A DNA stretch of 64,000 nt from Cenococcum geophilum 1.58 (lineage: Eukaryota; Ascomycota; Dothideomycetes; Gloniales; Gloniaceae), in NCBI GenBank assembly GCA_001692895.1, contig KV748191.1, positions 744,001 through 808,000 on the forward strand, read 5' to 3'. The position numbers and the translations under genes were made by a program. How positions within the stretch are numbered: position 1 is the first letter of the stretch; every line of letters begins with the position of its first letter. This document shows positions 11,866-22,984 of the stretch, in pieces. The notes under the pieces are model-generated. The model did not search any database, was not told the DNA's origin, and was given only the letters and a program-made list of their open reading frames with translations.

Positions 11866-14060
11866 TTTTTTATTACTTTTTTTGCAATATTCTAGATTCC
11901 GTTAATAATATATTCTTTTTAAAGTCTTAACACTAAGCCTGTTGCTCTATTATATCCTTAAGTTATTCCCTTATAGAAGTCTTCTATAAAATACTCTACT
12001 ATGCTTCTTAGGATATACTTCGCCTCTCTATATTTATACAGTATTTCTTCTTTTAAATATTCTAACTGTTTCTCTAGCTATGCTTTAAAGATTCTTTATG
12101 CCTAAAAGCTTTTTAGTATCTTATAGACCCTTTCTAGTTTATTATCCTCTTAAGTTGCTGCTAGTTTAGGGTGGTTATATCTAATTAATCCATCCTTATC
12201 TCTGCGTAGTATTACTCCTAATAGCTTTTCGTCGTTTTATAATTCAGCTTTCCTGCTAAGTGCATCTACTCTTATATTTTTGGTTCCTTTAGTGTACTAA
12301 ATCTTAAAATGGTATTCTGTAAGTATTTCTACCCATCTAACCTATCTTTAATTAAGTTCTTTTGTTGTTAGAAACCCCGTTAGGTTCTTATAATCTATTT
12401 TAACTATAAATAGTTTTTCTATACCTTATAAGAATGCTCTCTATTTTTTAAGTACTGTAATTATACCTAATAACTCCTTATTATAAACGTCATAGTTTAA
12501 CTCTAGTAATGTTATCTTTCTACTATAGTATGCTACTAGGTGCCATATATCCTTATACTTTTATAGCAAGTATGCTCCTAATACGTAGTCTAATATATCT
12601 GTTTCTATAACCGTATCTAATCCTAGTTAATAGATCTTAAGGATTAGCTCCTAGGTAAATAATTCCTTAAGTTCTTTAAACAACTTCTTTTACTTATCTC
12701 CCTATACCTATAGTTCCTCTTTCTTTATAAGCCTAATAAACGGTTTAATGTTCTTTAACTATTATACTATAAACCTTCTATAGTAGTTACAAAACCCTAA
12801 GAATAACCTTAACTATATTATATTCTCTAGTTCTTACTAACTTACTATAGCTTTAATCTTCTTTAGGTCCATACTAATATAACCTAGTTTAATAATAAAT
12901 TTAATAAAATTGGTCTTTCTTATAAAGAACTCGTATTTCTTAATTGCTACTAGCATCTATTCTTTTTATAGTCTCTTTAAGACCTATTTAACGTATTCCC
13001 CGTATTCTTCCTTAGTTATTAAGTAGATAATAATATCGTTAAAGTATACTATAACAAACTTATTAAGGTATTCTCCTAATACGCTATTAATTTGTTTCTA
13101 AAATATTACTAGTATATTTATTAACCCGAATTATATAACTAACGGTTTATATAGTCCTTCTCTTAACCTAAAGGCTGCCTTTTATTTATTGCCTTCCTTA
13201 ATTCTAATCTAATNGTNCNCCTATCTTAAATNTATCTTTNTAAAGATTTACGCATTNCCTATCNNATCCTANATNTCGCTAATTAAGGGTAAAGGATACC
13301 TATCCTTCTAAGTAATGCTATTTAACTATCTATAGTTAATGCATAACCTAAGTTTTCCGTTTTTCTTTAGTATAAATAATACTAGATAGCCTGCTAATAA
13401 CTATAATAGTCTAATATATCCCTTTCGTAAGTTTTCTTAGATAAACTCTTTAAGTGCGCTTACCTCCTCTTAAGTAAGCTTATAGGTTAGAAAGAACCTT
13501 AAACTTATATCTAGTTCTAACTCTATCTTATAGTCCTATACTATATAATTTACTAACTTTTTACTTTCTAGGCTCTATAGTTTTTTACTATACTTATAGT
13601 ATTTCTTTGGTATATAACTTAAGCCTCGCTTAGTCTCTTTATATATCGCTCTAACTTAATACTATACTAACTTAGTTTACTATCGCATCTTATATTATTA
13701 AGTATCTTTAATATTAACCTAACCTATAATCTAATTAATCCTTAGGTTATATTCTTATAACTAAGGCATACCTAATATAGCCTTATCCCGTCCCAATAGT
13801 AGGATATTAAAAGATATTTTAATTTATCTTTCTTTAATAGTTATCTAAATAGGTCCTGTTTTAAGATTAATAATCCCCCCTTTATAGGCTATTAGATCTC
13901 CTAAAATTATAACTAATAGGTAAGGTTGCTCCTTTTATCTATAAAACAATTCTATTCTCTTAACTGCTACTAGTAAGATATAGTTCCGCGTTGCTTTACT
14001 ATCTATTAGTACTTCAAACTACTAATCTTACTATTTAACTTATAAATTTAGGTATTATCC
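11866..14060 (-). pseudogene. B1 pol pseudogene: protease, RT, RNase H, integrase N-terminus
   Basis: Read leftward, the segment starts with the retropepsin site near 14000 (IDSKATRNYI, where the Gly of DSG is Lys). It continues into reverse transcriptase (about 13500-12700), with the YxDD box reading YFND at 13035-13046. RNase H and the integrase N-terminal region follow, then D interrupts. The order matches Ty3/gypsy. B2 (50392-52010 and 33640-34174) is a near-parallel copy. Ambiguous bases at 13214-13275 fall within the reverse transcriptase. Confidence 0.85.
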
Positions 14061-16892
14061 TTAAATTCCTTTAAGGGTTTAAGGCTCTACTACTAGCTCC
14101 CTCTAGTCCTATAGGCCTCTACTTTTCCTAACTATTAGCTGCTTAATCCTATCACACTTAGCTTATTCTTTAGCCAATATTTAGTTTATTTTTATATTTT
14201 TAATATACTATAAATATATATTCTCTAAGCATTCCCACTACTATTATCCGTCTAAGTATTCTTCCGTAAAAAATCTTTTTAGTTAAAGTATTAAGTCTCC
14301 TAACTCTTAAACTTCTGTTAGATACTAGCCATATATATACTTAACATTCCTATACTATTGCTTATCTAGCGCCTAATATATCCTTATAGGGTACTTCCAA
14401 TTCTTTTCCTTTGGATTCTTATGCATCTTATATATATTATCTATACATGCAATTTATAATAGCGTATAGTGTACTAGGTGCTTTAGGTTAACTCTTAACT
14501 CGTCTTTATCCTTAAGTTTAAACCTTTATCGTGCTAATCTAAACGTTATAACTTCGTTTATAGGTACTAAAATATGTCTTTTACTTCTCTAGTCCTCTAA
14601 TCGTTCCTCTAGATCCTTTAATATTATAATTAAGGCTCCTTTAATATAAGTTATAGCCTTCTCTATAATTAGGTAGTCCTAAATAACTCGTTTATCTAAC
14701 TATATATAAAAATCTTCCTACTTATTATTATATTGTTGCCTATACCACTTTTAGTATAACTGCTAGAGTATACACGGCTTATCCGTAAGGAAGTATCTTC
14801 TTATTACTATATTATAATAGCCTTTTATATATTATTCCTTAAACCTAGTAGGGATCCCTAGATCCTCTTTATTTTCCAGTTTAGTAAGCTACTTAGCTCT
14901 TAGTGTACCTACTTTCGGCCTATTAGTAATTCTTTATATAGGTGTTCTGTCCCTTATACGGCCTAGTATGCTAGATCTCTTATCTAGTTTCTATTCTTGC
15001 TATATAATAATTCTTTATCTAAACTCTTCTATGGTTTCTTTTGGTTTGTATTATATACTTAGATTTTTAAAGTCTTAGTGCTTCTTAATCTTAGTATTAA
15101 TATTTTAATCTAGTTACTGGGTCTTACCCGCAATTTCTTTAATAGTCCTTATTCTATTGCTAAAATCTTAGTCCTATAAGATTCTTAATTCTAAGCTTGC
15201 TTCTATCTTAAGCTTAGCTCCAGCCTTAGTTTAACTAGGCTTACTCGGTGTTCTTATCTTATCTTAAGAGTCTTATGCCTTTAAGAAACTTCGTCCTAAG
15301 CTTATTTATATATTACTAAACTAAGCTATTGCTCTGCTCTATTAGTTATTATCTATTGTAGGTCCTTAAGCTTACCTTATCTCGTCTTAAGAATCTTAAG
15401 CCTTTGGCCTTTTGCCTTTATTAAGTGCCGAAGTAGTTCGCTACCCTATTTCTCTTACGTCTCGCGAAGCAATAGATATCATATCTAGTGGGGTCTTAAT
15501 CCCTACTAATATTCCCTATTCTATAGTGGAATTATCCTCTACCTCTTATATAACATCTCTAAGGTCTATATACTCCTAGTAAGCTACTTTTATTGCCTTA
15601 TTATTATAAAATATTTCGCCTATATTAAATGCATTACCCTTAATATCCGATCTGCGAACTAGTTTATTAGTTCCTCTATATTCTGCTAAGTATAGCTTTT
15701 ATAGCCAATAGCTTACGCCGTACTTAGCGTCTTTATAAATTTAGTATACGTTATTATAACAAAACGTAAAACTTTTAATTAAACATTCTTTTGTTCCTTG
15801 CAGCATATTATTATCCCTCTATATATATATATCGTCTACTAGTCTCGTCCCTTTTACTACGTAGTAACTTTACCTACTTCTATAGTCTTTAATATAATAA
15901 CCCTATTTTCCGCAATTTATGCAAGCTCCTTTTTTAAACTATTTTTCTTACTATAGAGTCCACCTAAATGTCTTCTGCTATTAAGATCCCTAATTTAGCC
16001 TCTACTCCTTAAACCTTTAATTACTTAATCCTTGTCCTCTAGGTTTTTATCATTTCTTATTTTATCTTTTAAACTCTTTAGTACCGCTTAGGTCTATTAG
16101 CTCTACGCTATACCATAGTTTTTAACTTAGCTTTAGCTATTGCGTACTTTACGCCTTATATAACTATAGAACTCTATCCTAGCCTCTCTTAGCCTGCTCC
16201 CTTTAGTAGATCTAATTATTAATCTTAATCGCTTAATCTATTAGTTCCCGTAGGGTTTCCGCATTTTCTATTAGAATAATTACGTCCTAGACTTTAGCCT
16301 TAAGTCCTTATTTATACTGTACTATAAGCGCCTTATTATTCTACTTAACTTACGTCGCTAACGTCTGGAACTGCGTAGTATACTTAATTACTAAGGTTCG
16401 TTGCGTAATATCTTAGAGTTTTCTTTCCGCTATAGTCACTACCTCTAGGTCTCTAAATATTTATATAAGTCGCTCTATAAACCCTTCCTAGCTTACAAAT
16501 ATAAACCGCACCTCTTAATTAGTGGTCGTCATCCTATTTACTTATATTTCCGTAAGGTAAGGCTTAAACCACTTAAGTGCTCTTTTTAATAGGAATAGTC
16601 CCGTATACACTATTCGATCTATAGGTATTAGTAGCTTCGCTCCTTCTTATATAACCTTAAAGTACATTTATATAAGAAATCCTTTAAGTTTTAATCTTTC
16701 TCCTAAGTATCTTTCAATTAATAGTAACTTAATTTTTACTACTCCTATCCCATTAATCCTATTTTCCAACGTCGCATTATTTTCCGTTAACTAGTTAACT
16801 ATCTTTTATAGTTATCTAACCGTTATAGGTTGCTGTAAGTTAGTATCTACTATACTAGTGTCGTTATCTAACCTTAAAGTAGTTACCGCCAT
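14061..16892 (-). pseudogene. B1 gag pseudogene and gag-pol linker
   Basis: The ATG at 16892 (minus) begins MAVTTLRSDN, and a capsid-like helical region extends to about 16050. A zinc-knuckle remnant near 15915 reads CINCGK, with the expected His as Tyr. The 15400-14060 segment stays in the same orientation. It holds a low-complexity part with two spaced DS-DE/K-IR blocks and then a conserved but unrecognised stretch before the protease. The matching ATG in B2 is at 54943. Gag would form the particle. Stops are RIP-type throughout. Confidence 0.7.
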
Positions 16893-16966
16893 TAATGGCG
16901 TTATAGTAGCTGCTTTTAGTAGCATATTATTTAACTTTATTAATACCGTAACCCTAGTAGTAAATA

Positions 16967-17386
16967 TATAATAAAGCCTTATAGTAGGAACTACGGTGGA
17001 CTTATTAATGGGCTAGGTATATAGGTAAATAAGAAGTTAACAATATAATAATAACTAGTGGAGTGGTTACCTAATAGATTAACTCCAATTATATTTTAAG
17101 ATTCACTATAAAGGAGAGAACTATCTAGGTAGAAACTATGGTCCTTTAAATACACAACCGTACTTCTAAGAAATCCCCTTTATACGTAAGATACGTATTA
17201 TACGTATTATACGTACGTTCCCTTTATATACTGCGTATACTGCGTACAATATTATATAACCTTAGTTACTATTCCTTATTATATAGCTCCACCGATTCCA
17301 TTCTGGACCGTGCCTAAATTAACTAACTAGCTTCTTCCGACTCTTCTCTAAGTAGTTATAATATTGTACTTAAAGCGTCCGTAATA
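16967..17386 (-). repeat. B1 5' LTR
   Basis: This 420-bp LTR corresponds to 31387-31810 and 55019-55442 of B2. On the plus strand it runs from TATAATAAAGCC (TATAACGGAACC in B2) to GCGTCCGTAATA. It includes short CGTATTATACGTA-type repeats at about 17190-17215. Confidence 0.9.
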
Positions 17387-17430
17387 AAGGTAAATAGTAA
17401 GTTTTTTCTAATATATTTATAACTAGTTAT

Positions 17431-17770
17431 TATAATAAAGCCTTATAGGAAATACTACGGTAAACTTATTAATGGGCTAAGTATATCCCTTAACCTGTTA
17501 GAGTCCTACACTACGGTCGCTTAAGTTCGCGACTAGATTTTATTGGGTGTCTTTCGCTAATTTAGATACTTTAATTAGCTGATAACCGTTAGACGAATTT
17601 TAACGGGTTAAGGGATAGGTTAAGGAATAATTAAACGTAAATATAACTAGTAGAGTAGATTACCTAATAGATTAACTTTAATTATATTCTAAGATTTACT
17701 ATAAAGAAGAGAACTATTTAGGTAAGAATTATAGTCCTTTAAATATATAATACTGCGCCTAAGAAATATA
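17431..17770 (-). repeat. Truncated LTR related to family B, split by a MITE
   Basis: The sequence from 17431 (TATAATAAAGCCTTATAGG) follows the B LTR through the AACTATTTAGG and TCCTTTAAATA landmarks, then loses similarity near 17770. It is 44 bp from the B1 LTR and in the same orientation. The stretch 17771-17977 before the Helitron coding region has no gene that I can support; it ends with a pyrimidine-rich run. This is either an LTR remnant cut by the Helitron or the LTR of a divergent subfamily. Confidence 0.75.
17486..17615. mobile_element. 130-bp MITE with TA duplication
   Basis: The insert starts TCCCTTAACC and ends GGTTAAGGGA, with inverted ends of about 14 bp (one mismatch). It is flanked by TA on both sides. 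The B LTR copies at 31432 and 55070 read GTATA(G/A)G across the empty site, which confirms the boundaries. The TA duplication and short inverted ends suit a Tc1/mariner-pogo-type non-autonomous element. Its ends differ from those of the pogo element at 46197-48620, so that element is not its obvious partner. It has no coding capacity. Confidence 0.85.
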
Positions 17771-17977
17771 CTAAGTATATTAGTACGTTAGTAGGTCAGT
17801 ATATTACGTTCTTATATTCTTATCTATATTATACTATTGTTAGAGGCTTAGCGGGTTTTAATTAGTTAAAAAATTATTTGGGTTACCTAATTCTATTACG
17901 TGCTACCCTATTAAATTTTAAACCCCTTCCTACTCTCTATCTTTCCCCCTATTTATTACTTCCTACTTACTACTAAA

Positions 17978-20741
17978 ATGCCTTCTAATTATATATTTTA
18001 TACTACCTATAAGCAGTATCGCTCTTCTACTAACTTTATAACAAACCATTTTAGAGCTTTGTATAAGACCTATAAATCTTATAAGGTTATTCTTTTTTTC
18101 CTTCTTTTTACTGCCTTTCTAACTCTATATATATAGGAGAAGAGAAAGGGCTAGTTCTAACAATCTTTAATAGACCTTTAGCAGCCTATAAACCAGCCTA
18201 CTTCTGCTACTACTTCTGCCGCTACTTCCGTTGCTACTTCCGCCGCTACTTTTACCGCTATATCCCCCTCTACTTCCCGCCTTTTTATACCGCCCGTATT
18301 AATCTAGCCGCAACCTACTATAGTCCGCCCTATTACGGACTAGTTAGATACTAGGCCTATAAGTATAGCCGCTATTACTACCATCCGCCCTATTATAAAG
18401 TAGTTAGATATTAGGCCTATAAATACGGCCTATAATTACTGCGAAGCTTTGTACTAGATAGATAAACGGGTTAGCTCTACCTAGGCTAAAGACCCTTACT
18501 TTAAGACCTGCTATAAGTAAGGCAATATTATTCTACCTTTATTTAAACCCCCGCTATAGTATTTATAGACCCTACTATAGTCCTAAAAGCGCTTCGCCTG
18601 TATATTTTAGAACTAACTCTACTTATATAACGCGGCTTTAGCTTTTACCTCCGTTAACTATATCGCTACTAACTATAGTATTACTTTAGCTAGTATTAAC
18701 TGTTTCCAAATTTATAGAAAACTGTATTATCTTATTAGGCTTATAAAAGCTCCCTTTAGAGCTACACCTTAATATACTTAGCTTTATTTTTATAACCCTA
18801 CCTACGCTACTAATATCCGTAGCTTAATACAGACGTTTTACGGCGCCTTACTAATATACTATATAAGATTAGTAGTCCGTTTATTACGTTATACCAAACT
18901 ACTATAGAATGGCTTTAGGCGTAAATTATGTCTACTCTATTATAGATTATTCTTAACCTATAGATAAAGCTAATTTTTAAAGTAGGGGCTAATTGGCGCT
19001 GTAAAAATCTATTTATAGCTAGTAAGGTTACTATTATTATTCCTAATAAGTATAAAAATTCTAGCTACTGTAATATTATTCTTGCTAACCATAGGCCGCC
19101 TAGTAAGCCCCTATATTACTACTATATTAGCCTAACTTACGCCGCTTATATACCGCTATACTATATACTACTCTTCCATTACGGCGATTATAGCTAGCAC
19201 TAGGGTATATAGCTCTGTAGTAATTCCTATACCTATTAGTATAACTAGCTTCCCTAGTGAGCTTATTTTTAGTTTTAACTTTATATCTATAATAGCTCTA
19301 AACTAGTGCCGTTTGCCTTTTATTAGCTATTTTAGTAGTATATAGTTAACGCTTAGGCCCTATATAACTAGAATAAGCTTAACTAGATATATTTCTACTA
19401 GTCTAACCTTTACGTAGACCTATATAATAATATTGCGAATACTATCTCCTATAGAGATATTAACGCTAATTCTATTAGCCGCTGTGTTATCCTTCCTTTA
19501 AGCTACCTAGGTAGCGCCCGTTTTATTAGCTAGTGCTACTAAGATACTATAGCTATAGTCCGCCATTACAGCTGTCTAAGCCTATTTATTACTTTTATGG
19601 CTAATTTATGGTAGGATAAAGTTATATATAAGCTTTTACCTTTCTAAACTACTACTAACTACCCTAATTTAGTTACCCGTGTTTTTTGTATAAATGTTAC
19701 CTACCTTCTTGTTAACCTTAAGAAAAACCAGATTTTTAGTAAATTCCTTAACTATATTTAAACTATTAAATATTAAAAATGGGGCCTACTATATCTTTAC
19801 CTTTTTCTCTTTTTATATCCGGAGGACTATAATTTAGTTATAAATTTGGTAGCTATTAACCGCTATATATCCGTAGAGCTTTTATAGCCCTAAGATAACC
19901 TTACTAAACGCCTTATGGATATTATACGGACCATAATAGTCTATAGGCCCTACGGTACTACTAATTTAAACGCCCCCTATATAGTTGCTAGTACTCTAGG
20001 GCATTTATTAACCTACTTAAAGTAGTTTCTAAAGCCGTTCTACTCTATAACGGTCGTATATAATAATAGGTACCCTTAATATTAGCGCCGCGATAATTTA
20101 TAGTTATGACTTATTTGTATACTAAGTAGTAACGGTACTACTATAAACCTTAATAACTGCTATATAGTACTATATAATCCGTATCTTAGTGTAAAGTATA
20201 GGGTTTATATTAATGTTAAGGTCTACGCCTCTATATAGGCTATAAAGTATATTAATAAGTATATCTATAAGGGGGACAACCGTATAACTATATAGCTCTT
20301 AGATAATAACAATAAAATTAGTAAGTACCTTTATAGTAAATATATCGGCCCTATAGAGGCCATTTAGCGGCTATTTAAGTTTCCTATTTATAAGGAGTAC
20401 CCCCCTATAATATACCTTACTGTATGCCTTCCCGGCTAGCAGCCCATTTATTTTTAGCTAAATTAATCTATAAAGGACTTATAATAGCGGCTTAAGATAG
20501 CCTATTTAACTTTAACTACTTAGTTTTAATATAATACCAAAAATATAAATAGTCGTACTATGCTTTACTAGGACTTCCCTTATAGATATACCTTTATAGT
20601 AAAAACATAATAGTAGCAGCGCTATACCCGCCTAAAGGATACCGCTATTAGCTATATATATTATTACAACCCTATTACCAATAAGCGGTATTACTTATAG
20701 CTACTACTTACTATTATTTCTAGCGCTACCTCTTTTAAGTA
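17978..20741 (+). pseudogene. Helitron Rep region pseudogene
   Basis: An ATG at 17978 opens MPSNYIFYTTY, with a hydrophobic N-terminal stretch and a Thr/Ser/Ala-rich linker. Typical Helitron Rep landmarks follow after RIP stops and frame changes. CYQDTIAIVRHYSCLSLFIT lies near 19550-19610. The HUH region near 19770 reads GLLYLYLFLF, so the two catalytic His positions are Tyr. YNPYLSVKYRVYINV with KYINKYIYKG lies at about 20170-20275, and YKEYPPI with LPGQQPIYF at about 20395-20455. Rep would nick and rejoin single-stranded DNA through tyrosine residues. Loss of the metal-binding His pair alone should abolish this. Confidence 0.85.
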
Positions 20742-20746
20742 CCTCC

Positions 20747-20963
20747 TATAAGGGGATCTTGTAGATAGGGGGCTATAAGGACATAATTATAGAATAGGGT
20801 AGATTGGTAAAAGAGATAAATCCTTAAGGAGGTAAGGCCTTTAGGATTGTAGAGACTATATACTACGGGTATATACCTTCAGCACGTAACTGGTAACTAT
20901 TTAAGGGGTGTTTAGGGGTTGTCCTAAGGGCAACCTAAGGTAACCGCAATAATATCCCTTATA
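20747..20963 (-). repeat. A2 3' LTR
   Basis: The 217-bp LTR is in reverse orientation and is followed to the right by the C-rich complement of the polypurine tract (20964-20980). The left boundary is preceded by the target duplication CCTCC. Confidence 0.95.
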
Positions 20964-22663
20964 TTACTTCCCCCCCTCTTACGGTCGGCCCCTAATCGCT
21001 ATTACCTTGTGGTAGGGAGATTATAAGGGCTCGTCCTAGAAGGGGTTCGGAGAGATATTAGAGAGGTATTAGTATACCGCTATATATTATCTATCTATCT
21101 AACCCCTGCTTTAAACTTCTAAAAAACCTTAATAAGGGAAAAACGTAACTAGAGAAAAGATGCGAGGATTGCTAAAAACCTACTAGAAGCCTACTAGAAG
21201 CCTACTAGTAACTACCTAGGCTGACTTAAGGATTTTTATACAACTTTATATTTAAGCCTTTATGCTAGTCTATAATTAATTACAAGTATTATAGGCAATT
21301 TAGTATTCCTAGTATAGTTCTATAGAACTATTTAGTATATAGCTTAATATATAGGGCCTTAGCTTGCCGTCGTCTTTTAACTATTAAAATGTGATCTGTG
21401 ATCATTTTATATAATCCTCTACATTACTAACGCATTATTCCTACATTTGCCCTTAGGCTATTAAATGCGGTTAAGGTATTAATTAGTTAATTAAGGAGAC
21501 TTGTCTTCTAAGATTTAGTATATATACTTTTAAATCTAGTAGTCCTATACTGTATATTTAGCGTAGCTCTACTACCTAGTAAATAGGGACATTTTGCGAT
21601 AGTAATTATAGCTATTATATAATTGTTAAAAATGTTTATAATGTTATTCTTTAATACTATAGTATTGTTTTAGGTCTAATTTAACCTATATATATCTTTA
21701 ATTTAACGTTTTATTTGCCTTCCCCTAGCCGTATAGTTAGTTTTTATAAGGAAGTAATAGTTAAATAACTTATACGCGTGTTTCCTTCTTTTTAAATAGC
21801 GCTATTATAACGGAGTTATATTAGTAAGGTTGCGGCTATTTACTAAAAGGGTATTAAACGGTAAAGTATAAAGACACTTTACTTATTAAGCTTAATCCTT
21901 TTCCTTAACACCTTACTTCCCATTATTAACCTTTATCTAATTTAGATGTATCTTTAATATATTATTAAGATTTTCTTCCTTTTTATTATTAATTTAATAT
22001 ACCTCTTTGTTCTCCTACTAACTGCTCTTTTAAGTAAATTTTATAGTATATCCTAGCCCTACCTTTACATATAAAAACCTAACCCCCGCTAACCTATAAC
22101 TAGTGCTGGTCCTACCTAAATAATTTTGCCTATACGTCTTTAAAAGACTAGAAATCTAATAATAGGATTCTGGAGGCTTATAATAAGACGCATTATATTA
22201 AATCTAATACCTTTAGTTCTTATAATTAATATATACGTACTAAGAGCGGCAGTTACGTTACGGTAAGCTTTTCTATCCTTAATAGATTTTCATTACTAAC
22301 TTTAATAGCCTAGGCCTAAGTAGCGACGTTTTTTTAATATCCTTAACTATTACATCGCCCGGGCTCTCTTCTATTTAAGCGCTAATACTAAATATCTAGG
22401 TTGTATTTAAGACTATACTATAGCTATTTACACCGCCCATAATTCTTAGTAAGCTAGCTAGTAACGCCTAATATAAGAGTAAGGTTAGTATACTAAGGAT
22501 AGGGTACAGGATAGGGGTAATAANAANAAGGTTGCCGTCTACTATANNAAGGAGTTNNNNTATACNCGTTAAGTTTTAAAAGAGTATAATATAATATAGT
22601 ATTAGGTAGGTTACCCTTTAGGTACCTAGCAAATAGGTAACTAACAGTTACTATAGTAAAGTC
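20964..22663 (-). other. A2 3' extension, left part
   Basis: This is the reverse counterpart of A1 7190-8911. It starts with the polypurine tract and runs to the insertion point of C. No known domain is seen. The 71-codon open stretch noted in A1 is not open here over its full length, which weakens the case that it encodes a protein. Ambiguous bases at 22524-22566 blur the comparison. Confidence 0.6.
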
Positions 22664-22668
22664 TTAGT

Positions 22669-22860
22669 TGTTAGCGACTCAGTCAATTAAGGCATAGGCA
22701 CGGCAAAAGGGACGCGTAAGCCTATACGATTAGATTGTCTATAAACGAGAATCTAAAGCTAAAGAAAGGAAAGGAGAAGGAGAGCAGCGCTAGTTAAAGA
22801 AGGGTTCTTTTATGCGGTCCTCTAGTCACGTAACCGCAAAGTTCTACTAGTGCCGTAACA
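22669..22860 (-). repeat. Element C 3' LTR
   Basis: This 192-bp LTR is nearly identical to 28411-28602. Differences are transitions. Confidence 0.95.
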
Positions 22861-22877
22861 TTCCCCCCCCCCCCCCT
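22861..22877 (-). promoter_or_regulatory. Element C polypurine tract
   Basis: A long C run on the plus strand (G run in the element sense) directly abuts the 3' LTR, as required for priming of plus-strand DNA. Confidence 0.85.
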
Positions 22878-22942
22878 CCAAAAAAGCCTGCCCTTAGGCT
22901 TTGTTGCTAAAAGTCTTAGTAAGAGAATCTAACTAATTAGAT

Positions 22943-22965
22943 AACTTTAACCGCCGGTTAAAGTT
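22943..22965 (-). repeat. Palindrome 1 in element C 3' region
   Basis: Two 11-nt arms, AACTTTAACCG and its complement, surround a single central base. Together with about 20 bp on each side the segment matches E2 (40968-40990) and E1 (41810-41832), in the same orientation relative to coding in all three elements. It lies just after the chromodomain and could form a hairpin in RNA or single-stranded DNA. Confidence 0.9.
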
Positions 22966-22984
22966 TCTAGATATCTTAAGACCT

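Larger units (their letters stand above)
1..17386 (-). mobile_element. Ty3/gypsy chromovirus-type retrotransposon, family B copy 1 (B1), 3' end outside window
   Basis: This is a minus-strand LTR retrotransposon. Its 5' LTR is at 16967-17386 and it reads leftward through gag, protease, reverse transcriptase, RNase H and integrase until the window ends at base 1. The left end lines up with about 32829 of copy B2, so roughly 1.4 kb (integrase tail, chromodomain, 3' LTR) lies outside. It is split by A1 (206-9126) and D (9758-11860); each insertion is flanked by an exact 5-bp duplication, and B2 shows the corresponding uninterrupted sequence. The bases just outside the LTR (AAGGT at 17387) cannot be checked as a duplication because the other end is missing. 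It is heavily RIP-mutated. Ambiguous bases occur at 13214-13275. Confidence 0.9.
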
